A stretch of DNA of 64,000 nt from Adenophora triphylla var. japonica (Eukaryota > Streptophyta > Magnoliopsida > Asterales > Campanulaceae). Both the position numbers and the translations under genes were made by a program. Every line of letters starts with the position of its first letter. Position 1 is the first letter of the stretch. The notes below the pieces were generated by a model that made no database searches, was not told the DNA's origin, and worked only from the letters and a program-made list of their open reading frames with translations. Shown here one piece after another: positions 56,694 through 64,000 of the stretch. The DNA lies in NCBI GenBank assembly GCA_022495995.1, contig JAFEMH010002598.1:1-64000 (forward strand), written 5' to 3'.

Positions 56694-57389
56694 CACTAGT
56701 AAAAAAAGTCTAAAATATTATTTCCTAGTAAATAAAAAATTAAAAGAAAATAAAAAACAATGGATGAATTTTAAATATATTTTAATTTTTTTCAACCGTT
56801 TTGCAACTGATAAATAGTGACTGACATACATCAATAAAATTTAGTTTCATATTAGTTGCTAAAATGAGCCACGAAACATGATTAGTTGCGAGATTGACCT
56901 CCAACTTAGCCACCAAAAATGTCCAAAGCTAAATTATCAACGAAAAAACGATGAGTCGCAAATTAGTTGCTAATATGGAACAAAACTATTTAGTGGCAAT
57001 TTAGCAGTGGCTAAAACATATCCGTTAGCAACGAATTTAGCATCCCATCTATTGACTTGTATATATCTGAACTTAGCTACTATTTAGTTACTGCAATATT
57101 TTTAAAAAAAATTACAATCATGCGCATATTATTTTTAGCAACCGTTTAGCAACAAATTTAGAGACCGACTTGCCACAAATAAAATTTTGTTACAAGTCAG
57201 ATGCAAAATTAGACACTAAGTAAGATTAGTTGCTTATCAGTTGCTAGCATAGACACTAAAAATGTTTGGTTGCAATTCAGTAGCTAAATTAGCAACCACA
57301 AAATTTCGATTGCAAACTCGTTTTTAAATTAGCAACCGACTCTATTCAGTGACTAAAGACAGTGGCTAAAACGTGAATTTCTAGTAGTG
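56694..57389. mobile_element. Right CACTA copy (proposed)
   Basis: CACTAGTAAAAAAAGTC at 56694 resembles a left CACTA terminus. The sequence to 57389 is rich in TTAGTTGC and TTAGCAAC words. If real, it forms the right arm of the composite. The internal end is a weaker match than the outer ones. Confidence 0.45.
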
Positions 57390-57392
57390 TGG

Positions 57393-58439
57393 GGTCGAAA
57401 ACAAACTGACTAAGATAGAGATGAAGATGAAGATGAAGAGAGAAATGAGATGGAGAAGAAATCTGATTTGAGAATTTTGTTGTAAGCGCTAAATTGAGAT
57501 TTGATATTTCAATAAATCAATTCACTACTTAAGTCACCAATTGTAAAAGTATTCATAACTGATGTTGCCAAAATCGTCAAATCAGCCCAAATCCAAGCGA
57601 TGAATGCTCCGGTGATTGCAAGACCTGAAAATAAGAGAAAACACGTAAACTAAGCCGGGGCGGATCCGGCTAAAGGCCCTCCGGCGTGAGAGTAAGTTCA
57701 CGGTTTGTATGTGAAAAACTAAATTGACAGAGTTTATGTATCGTAAAAAGTAACGTACAAAATAATGAGCCATAGGGCTTGTATTTATAGGGATGGATTG
57801 ATTGAATCCATGTTGAAGTGAACATGTCAAGAGATAAGGTATAATCTCAAGAGAATTATATCTTGTTAAGGAATCATTGTTTGACTTGAATTGGTGTTGG
57901 TAATTGTAATCCTGATTGGATCACGACGGTAGAATCCTTGTTTGATAAGGACTTTGTAATCTGCTAGCCGGAAAGCCGAGGAACATGAATGTTTTATCTC
58001 GGCCTTGGCAATTAGGCCGAGGTGAATGATTCTGGCTCCTCGTCATTTGATGATTGGCCGGCAAAGTGATATGCCGGGATAAACAATTCTCTCTCCTCGT
58101 CATTTGATAATATACCGAGGTGAGAACATTTCTTTCCTCGTCATTTTTGATATCTCGGCGTATGACGAGCCAAGTATGAAGATATAAGGCCGAGGTGAAC
58201 GTTCCTCGGCATACGAGGAAGACGTTCTTCGGCCATAACACTTGTATTATTGGATTATGTTTATGGCCCAATCCTTTTGGGCCCAGCTCGAGCAAGCCCA
58301 TGTTCGTATCTCGGTTTATACTGTTCAATAATTATTTTAAAATTTTCATGAAAATAGATAATTTATTAGTAAATATTTGTCAAAGTTCAATTTAATTGAT
58401 AAAATGCGACATTAATTAAGGAAAAGAGAGAGGGGGTAT
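57393..58439. other. Unclassified retrotransposon-like sequence
   Basis: More GC-rich than its surroundings. Three diverged repeats of CCTCGTCATTTGATGAT lie at about 58036, 58095 and 58136, with many CTCGGC/GCCGAG words. It may be a gypsy LTR remnant, but no ends or coding domain were found. Confidence 0.35.
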
Positions 58440-58900
58440 TTGTCATAAATAAATAGAAGAAGTATAAGGTAGTGTTTGATTTTTTTTCAAGTGTTTAGAC
58501 CTTAAATTTGATTTCACATCTAAATTTAGATATATTTATAAAAAGTACCATATGAAAACTGAATTCTGAATTACTCAACTTATTTATTTGATTATTTATC
58601 TTAATTCACATATTCAATTAAGATTACAATTGAATGCACTAGAAATTAGATGAATGATTATTATTTTATAGTGTTTGGGTTGGATATTTTTGAAATTACA
58701 AGTGTATGAAATAGATAAATATAAATAAAATCAATTAAGAGGCAAATAAATAATAATTTTACATCTGAAAAATAAATAAAAAATAAGAGTCATTCAAATC
58801 TAAATGTATTTTTTTTTTGTCAAAATTGTTTTATTTCTAAATTACTCACCAATTTAAATCTGAATAAAAACTAAAAATAAAAGACAAACGAGACCTAAAT
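58440..58900. repeat. Direct repeat left of the ERF gene
   Basis: Shares TGTTTGGGTTGGATATTTTT, TCAATTAAGAGGCAAATAA and TTTTACATCTGAAAA with 60850-61270 on the other side of the ERF gene. Probably two copies of one MITE-like family. Confidence 0.6.
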
Positions 58901-58908
58901 ATAAGTTA

Positions 58909-59196
58909 TTCTCTCCGTCCCACATCAATTGATACTTATTTTTTTTTTGGTTCGTTTCACACTAATTGATATTGTCCAAAATGGAAGGGAATCTTCACTA
59001 TTTACCCCACTCATTCTCTCTCCTATTTTTACTTTTACACTCACAACATTCTCTCTCCTAACTATTCCTTCCACTCATTCTCTCTCATATTTTACTTTTA
59101 CACTCACAACATTCTCTCTCCATTTTTTCTCTCTCTTACTTTTTCTTAATCTGTGTGTCCATTTTTTTGGTATCTATTGGTGTGGGACGGAGGGAG
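58909..59196. mobile_element. Stowaway MITE
   Basis: The TIRs are TTCTCTCCGTCCCACATCAA and TTGGTGTGGGACGGAGGGAG, with TA nearby. Confidence 0.88.
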
Positions 59197-59206
59197 TATA
59201 TAACTA

Positions 59207-59511
59207 CTCCCTCCGTTCCTTTCGAAAGGACACAAATTTCCTTTTTGGGCGTCCCATTTAAAAGGGCACAACCCAAAAAGAAAAATTTTTATTTTTATAC
59301 TCTTCCTACCCCATTCATTCTCTCTCCTACTTTACTTTTACACTCACAATATTCTCTCTCATAACTACTCCTCCCACTCATTCTCTCTCTTATTTAATTT
59401 TCCATACTCACAACATTTAACTTTTTTCTCTTTCTTACATCACTTTCCTTATTCATTTTTTAATTTTCGTGCTAGGAGGCAAAATTGCCCTTTCGAACGG
59501 GACGGAGGGAG
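59207..59511. mobile_element. Stowaway MITE, 10 bp from the previous one
   Basis: The TIRs are CTCCCTCCGTTCCTTTCGAA and TTTCGAACGGGACGGAGGGA, with TA on both sides. Its right end lies 0.55 kb from the ERF start codon. Confidence 0.9.
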
Positions 59512-59685
59512 TATATTAGATTCAATTGTTTTATTTTCTTTTTTCCTTTATTTTTTTGGAAGCAGCAATAAAATGTTTAATAAATCCAATCTATAATTTG
59601 GAATATCTTCACTATTTTGTACAATCCTATCCCACTTGTCAATCTGAGTTGTCGAATTGTCTAAATTAGCACAAGCCTCGAGGTC

Positions 59686-59938
59686 CACGTGGTCCCATAA
59701 TATAAATAAGCGTGAGAAATAATATCATTATGACGTCATAATACGCAAATGCCGTGCGTAATATTTACCATTTGACTCACGTGCTTAAAACACCAACTTT
59801 CCCTCCCCTCTACAATTAAAAAATGCAAAACCACCCCTCCGCCCCTCATTTCTTTAATTTTTTTTAATTTTTTTTAATTTAACCAATAATTTCGCTATCA
59901 CAATATTTTAATCTTCCCATTTTTCTTGGGTATAAATA
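59686..59938 (+). promoter_or_regulatory. ERF gene promoter elements
   Basis: CACGTG G-boxes lie at 59686-59691 and 59778-59783. TGACGTCA at 59731-59738 is a palindromic TGA-factor (as-1-like) site. TTGACT at 59772-59777 fits a W-box. TATAAATA at 59931-59938 is a good TATA box 125 bp before the start codon. These are motif matches; such sites are known in stress- and jasmonate-responsive promoters, but activity here is inference. Confidence 0.6.
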
Positions 59939-60062
59939 GGAAGGTTTAATCTTCTAATTTTGTCAAACAAACATTTTTGGTCACTTTTACCCCCCAAAAA
60001 ATCATAACTTTTCACTTCCCTCCATTTTCTTGATTCAACAAACAAAAAAGCCCAAAAGAAAA

Positions 60063-60728
60063 ATGGATTTGGATTCATCTTGTTTCAATTCTTACTCTTT
60101 ATCGGATTACTCGCCGGAATCATCCATCAGTTCGTCGTCGTGGGACGAACTATTGTTCCAACACAATTCCCTCCCTTTCAATTTCAATGATTCCGAAGAT
60201 ATGTTGCTCTTCGACATGTTAGCTTCATCGGAATCGAATTCCGATTCCTCGGCCGGAATTAAGGAAGAAGAAGTCACTTCCATAGACAACTCCCAAGATG
60301 ACGAAAATACAGAGCCCACGAAGGCGGTGGAGAAAGCTTATAGAGGTGTAAGAAGACGGCCGTGGGGGAAATTCGCAGCTGAGATAAGAGACTCCACGAG
60401 AAACGGCGTGCGGGTTTGGCTGGGAACGTTCGATAGTGCTGAAGCCGCCGCCATGGCATACGATCAGGCGGCGTTTTCGATGAGAGGATCAACGGCGATT
60501 CTGAATTTTCCGGCGGACAGAGTGAAAGAATCACTCAGGGAAATTAAATACGGCTTTGAAGATGGGTGCTCCCCTGTTTTGGCACTCAAGAAAAGACATG
60601 CATTGAGGAAGAAATCGGTTAGTCGGAAAACCAAAGTTAAGGAATCGAATGTTGTTGTGTTTGAGGATTTGGGAGCTGCTTATTTGGAAGAATTATTGAG
60701 TTCATCTGAAAATGTTTGTTCTTGGTAA
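60063..60728 (+). CDS. AP2/ERF transcription factor, ERF group IX-like
   Basis: A single-exon gene of 221 residues, starting at the first in-frame ATG (60063) after a TATA box and a short leader. The AP2/ERF DNA-binding domain spans residues 93-151 ([20 protein letters not shown] to AILNFP). It has the ERF-type Ala105 and Asp110, which favours binding to GCC-box DNA. The N-terminus is acidic and Ser-rich with [14 protein letters not shown] and DMLLFDML, features of the ERF1/ORA59/ERF15 branch. A basic patch ([10 protein letters not shown], about 175-184) may act in nuclear import. The C-terminal [16 protein letters not shown] (197-212) is the acidic motif of group IXc. No frame break is seen. 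The minus-strand frames are shadows. Such factors act in ethylene, jasmonate and pathogen responses; which member this is cannot be told. Confidence 0.96.
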   Translation: MDLDSSCFNSYSLSDYSPESSISSSSWDELLFQHNSLPFNFNDSEDMLLFDMLASSESNSDSSAGIKEEEVTSIDNSQDDENTEPTKAVEKAYRGVRRRPWGKFAAEIRDSTRNGVRVWLGTFDSAEAAAMAYDQAAFSMRGSTAILNFPADRVKESLREIKYGFEDGCSPVLALKKRHALRKKSVSRKTKVKESNVVVFEDLGAAYLEELLSSSENVCSW

Positions 60729-61671
60729 AGAATGTTGGTATATTCTTAGGATCTTCCCAATCTTTCTTTCTTTGTAAATTGATCCTTTAATCAGTTTTGT
60801 TGCTTTGATAATTAATCATCTTCTTCAAGATTGAAACTTGACGAAATTCGCTCCGTCCCAATATTCATCTGAATTCACATTTGAATTTGAAATTGAATTT
60901 GGCTGAATTGATAAGAGGTTGAGTCTGAAAACTGATTTCTGAATTAATCAACTGTTTAAATATTCATCTGAATTCACATTTGAAATTAATGTTACTACAT
61001 TTAATAGAGTAGAGAGTTGAAATGAATGGTTATTGATCTTGTGTTTGGGTTGGATATTTTTCGAATTATGAGTTTATGGAAGAGATATATATGAAGAAAA
61101 AAAATCAATTAAGAGGCAAATAAGTGATAGTTTTACATCTGAAAATTAAGTAAAAAATAAGAAAAGATCTGAATAGAGAAAAAAAAAATAAACATTTTAA
61201 ATTATATTATGTCTAATGCATCAACTCATTCAGATTGATTTGAATAACAACTGAAAATGAAAAATAAATGAAATTATGAAGCAAGTAAATGATGGAATGT
61301 TAACAAGGACACATAAGAGTGTACTTGTACTACCTTATTGTTTTTACAATGTCTTATCACAATCACAAGCATTATTACCATTTAACACCCCCCAAACGAG
61401 GGAAATATGTTATTGGTTTCTTTCATTCAAATAATGTTTCTCACTCATATAGTTGCTTGATAGTTTTTAAAAGGTAATCATTGTCAAGCAACTTCATCTT
61501 CCTAGTATCAAAAGTAATAGAAAAAAGGATGATAGTCTATTCATATATGAAGAGAAAAAGAGAATTGATATGAATAACTTAAATTTTACTATAACATTGT
61601 ATTAATATATATACTGTAAATAGATACTATTTTTCTTGCCTTTCTCATTTACATCAACTGCTATAACATTG

Positions 61672-61672
<1 letters not shown>
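60729..61672. other. 3' flank of the ERF gene and direct repeat
   Basis: A T-rich 3' flank, then the second copy of the direct repeat (60850-61270). No further gene. Confidence 0.5.

Positions 61673-61742
<70 letters not shown>
61673..61742. repeat. (AT)n microsatellite
   Basis: About 33 uninterrupted TA dinucleotides. It is bounded on both sides by TATTAATATA and TACTGT words that also occur at about 61600. Confidence 0.95.
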
Positions 61743-61769
61743 TGTTTACAGGAGTATATATTAATACAA

Positions 61770-62098
61770 TCTATAGTATAAATGCAACCGGGGTGTGAAC
61801 AGTTCTATGAACAGTTCCACCCGCGGAAGTTACCATTTTGCCCTCACTATTCACTTTCTTTCCCGTTTTGCCCTTAAAAAAAAATAAAAATTACTTATGT
61901 CGTGCGACATACATGGCATTAATTTTCAAAAATAACTTTTCCCTCCTAAAATTTGAATTTTTGTAAAAAGAGCTCCACATTAAAAAAATAAATAAATTAG
62001 TATGTCGTGCGACATATTTGCCCTTAAAATTTTTTTTTTAAATTAAAAGAAAATAGAAAAAAAACACTCACGTGGCCTTGGACACGGGCATATGCTAG
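61770..62098 (+). mobile_element. Short non-autonomous Helitron, copy 2
   Basis: Starts TCTATAGTATAAATGC after an A and ends ATGCTAG before a T. A GTGGCCTTGGACAC stem-loop lies 12 bp before the end. It contains two copies of the inverted repeat TATGTCG-TG-CGACATA at about 61908 and 62002. It shares ends and interior with 32052-32244. Confidence 0.75.
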
Positions 62099-62104
62099 TG
62101 TTAT

Positions 62105-62336
62105 AATAATGGAGAAAAATAATGAAGAAAATGTTGTGAGTATGAAAAGTGAAGCTGGAGAGAGAAAGTGGGGTAGGAAATAGTGATTTGATAGGTGTTG
62201 TGAGTATAAAAGTAAAGTATGAGAGAGAATTAATGGGTGAAATAGTAAATATTCTTTGTCATTTTAGGAAGTGTGCAATTTGTAATGGGACGCCCAATGA
62301 AAAAAGTGTGCAATTTGTAGCGAGACGGAGGGAGTA
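62105..62336. mobile_element. Truncated Stowaway MITE
   Basis: The right TIR GTAGCGAGACGGAGGGAG and the family interior match 16646-16919. The left 40-50 bp are missing where the Helitron ends. Confidence 0.8.
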
Positions 62337-62338
62337 TA

Positions 62339-62524
62339 TAAGATACATTAGATTAGGATTGTTGCTAATCAATCCCTTGATTATAGGCTAAGATAAACAC
62401 AAAATACTTGCTAAGATAAATACAAAATACTTGCTAAAGATGACTACACCTATCCTTATTTACGTACTGAAAATATGGACACAGAATAACAAGAATATCA
62501 AACCAAATATTCTCTTATTCTAAC
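62339..62524 (-). repeat. Copia-3 3' LTR, start portion
   Basis: On the minus strand the LTR begins TGTTAGAATAAGAG directly after a purine tract, TATGGGGGAG (62525-62534). A Stowaway insertion interrupts it at 62338, and its far end was not located. Confidence 0.65.
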
Positions 62525-64000
62525 ACTCCCCCATAGTCGAAACTAGAGGAAGACGGACATTGAGACTAGCACGAAAATCTTCAAATAACACTAGTGGAAG
62601 AAGCCCCTTCGTAAAGATGTCCGCTAATTGATGACGAGATGGAACATGACGAACCCGAACTTCACCCCGAGCCACTTTCTCACGGACAAAGTGAATGTCC
62701 ATTTCAACATGTTCGGTACGTTGATGTTGTACCGGATTACCCGAAAAGTAGATGGCACTAACATTGTCACAAAATACGAGGGTAGCTCGTCGAATAGGGA
62801 CATGCAACTCCAATAATAAATTTCAAAGCCAACGTGATTCAGAAACTACATTAGCTACGCCTCTATACTCGGCCTCGACACTCGAGCGAGAGATAGTAGC
62901 CTGACGTTTTGCTGACCACGAAATAAGATTATCTCCGAGAAAGACACAATAACCTGAAGTTGATCGTCTAGTATCGGGACAACCACCCCAATCGGCATCC
63001 GTGAATGATACTAGAGAAGAAGTAGCCGAGGGTCCCAAAGAGAGCCCGAACCCAGAAGTACCCTTCACATATCGAACAATTCTTTTTAATGCGTGCATGT
63101 GTTCCTCTCGAGGATCATGCATGAACAAGCAAACTTGTTGTACTGCATATGTAATATCTGGACGTGTAAAAGTAAGATATTGAAGAGCCCCGGCCAAACT
63201 TCTATATAACGAGGGATCCGAAAATGGTGTACTGTTGTTGGCACCCAACTTTGGTTTGGTGTTAACTGGAGTTGGTGAAGGTTTGCAAGAAGCCATACCC
63301 GCACGTTCGACAATTTCCAAGGCATATTTCTGTTGAGACAAAAATAAACAACCTTGATGATGAGTCATTCCAATACCCAGAAAAGAACTAAGATGGCCCA
63401 AATCTTTCATTGCAAATTCTGAGCTCAGAGAAGTAATAATCGAAGTACACAAACTTTCGGAAGAAGCTGTTAATATGATGTCATCGACGTACACCAAAAG
63501 ATATGCCATAGCTCCCTCAACCCGATAAATAAATAAGGAGTTATCCGAACAACTTTGAGAGAATCCCAAAGTAAGAAGAAAATCATCAAAGCGTTTGTAC
63601 TACGCCCGAGGAGCTTGCTTAAGCCCGTACAAGGACTTCTTTAACAAGCAAACATGGTCAGGAAACTCCTTGCTACGAAAACACACTGATTGATGCATAT
63701 ATACCGTCTCCTTTAATTCCCCATGTAAAAATGCGTTCTTAACATCAAGTTGATGTATAGGCCATTTGTTGGAAATCGAGAGACTAAGGGCGGTACGGAT
63801 GGTAGCCGATTTCAGCACCGGACTAAATGTCTCACCACAATCTATGCCAACACGTTGAGTTTTACCATCACCAACTAGCCGAGCCTTATACCTCTCAAAT
63901 GACCCATCTGCTTTAACCTTGTGAGTAAAAATCCACATAGAACGAATGATATTAGCATGAGGGGGACGAGGCACCAACTCCCACATCTTATTTTCAATTA
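62520..64000 (-). pseudogene. Copia-3 (Ale/Retrofit-like) reverse transcriptase and RNase H
   Basis: A single minus-strand frame enters from beyond the window edge and runs to the stop at 62520. It reads WELVPRPPHANII, the catalytic Asp in [24 protein letters not shown], the active-site LLVYVDDIILTASS, then RNase H (FTDADWGGCPDTRRSTSGYC, CDNVSAIYFSGN) and ADIFTKGL. Only two in-frame stops interrupt it: TAG at 63602-63600 and TGA just before 62813, each one transition away from a sense codon. The wording suggests the Ale/Retrofit clade. The stop codon lies in the LTR. Gag, protease and integrase must lie to the right of the window. Confidence 0.92.

Larger units (their letters stand above)
51535..57389. 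mobile_element. CACTA-class unit with captured host gene (5.9 kb)
   Basis: The ends CACTACTAGAAAATCA and TGAATTTCTAGTAGTG are inverted repeats of the En/Spm (CACTA) type. The 3-bp duplication TGG lies at 51532-51534 and 57390-57392. Sub-terminal regions (51540-52010 and 56820-57389) are filled with GTGGCTAAA, TTTAGCAAC and complements, the transposase-binding style of this superfamily. The interior holds glutamate-cysteine ligase exons on the minus strand, two small MITEs, a duplicated leader-like region and a GTR microsatellite. No transposase was recognised, so it would need one in trans. Confidence 0.85.

Noticed and set aside
57582..57830. 82-codon minus-strand frame
   Set aside because: No domain or start context; it lies in repeat-like sequence with CTCGGC words.

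Overview
The window is nuclear DNA of a flowering plant, most likely a eudicot. It has AT-rich intergenic sequence, Ty1/copia and Tat-like Ty3/gypsy retrotransposon parts, CACTA, hAT-like, Helitron, Tourist and about twenty Stowaway elements, and one intact plant-specific AP2/ERF transcription factor gene. I cannot name the species.

Layout. 1-5.3 kb is a Tat-like retrotransposon remnant: two tandem arrays followed by an LTR-like block with a TATA box. 7.7-14.2 kb is a Stowaway MITE split by a complete copia element (Copia-1, LTRs 7810-8656 and 13236-14081, TSD AATAT). 14.2-15.5 kb ends in a Helitron 3' terminus and carries host exon fragments, one from ribosomal protein S20. 17.5-20.3 kb has the first exon of an F-box gene (+), a 63-bp minisatellite, a MULE zinc-knuckle remnant and the first exon of a conserved plant gene of unknown function (-). 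20.7-31.1 kb is a minus-strand SIRE-like copia element (Copia-2, TSD TAAAG) with an additional broken ORF between pol and the 3' LTR; it sits inside an older TIR element.

31-51 kb is dense in non-autonomous DNA transposons: Stowaway MITEs, four hAT-like elements with matching 8-bp target duplications, a Tourist element, short Helitrons, tRNA-like modules, a 136-bp satellite with a three-unit higher-order repeat, and an RTE-type LINE fragment. 51.5-57.4 kb is a CACTA-class unit (TSD TGG) that carries a multi-exon, intron-containing fragment of glutamate-cysteine ligase on the minus strand. Internal CACTA-like ends suggest a composite of two CACTA copies flanking captured host DNA. 60.1-60.7 kb is the only gene I judge intact, an ERF group IX-like factor with TGACGTCA, W-box and G-box motifs upstream. 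The right edge (62.3-64 kb) is the 3' part of a minus-strand Ale/Retrofit-like copia element.

The most notable points are the captured GSH1 fragment with its chimeric CACTA junction, the Helitron-linked RPS20 fragment, and a pattern in which LTR mismatches and frame breaks inside transposons cluster at CAG/CTG sites. That pattern may reflect methylation-related base-calling errors, so many of the frameshifts reported here could be technical.
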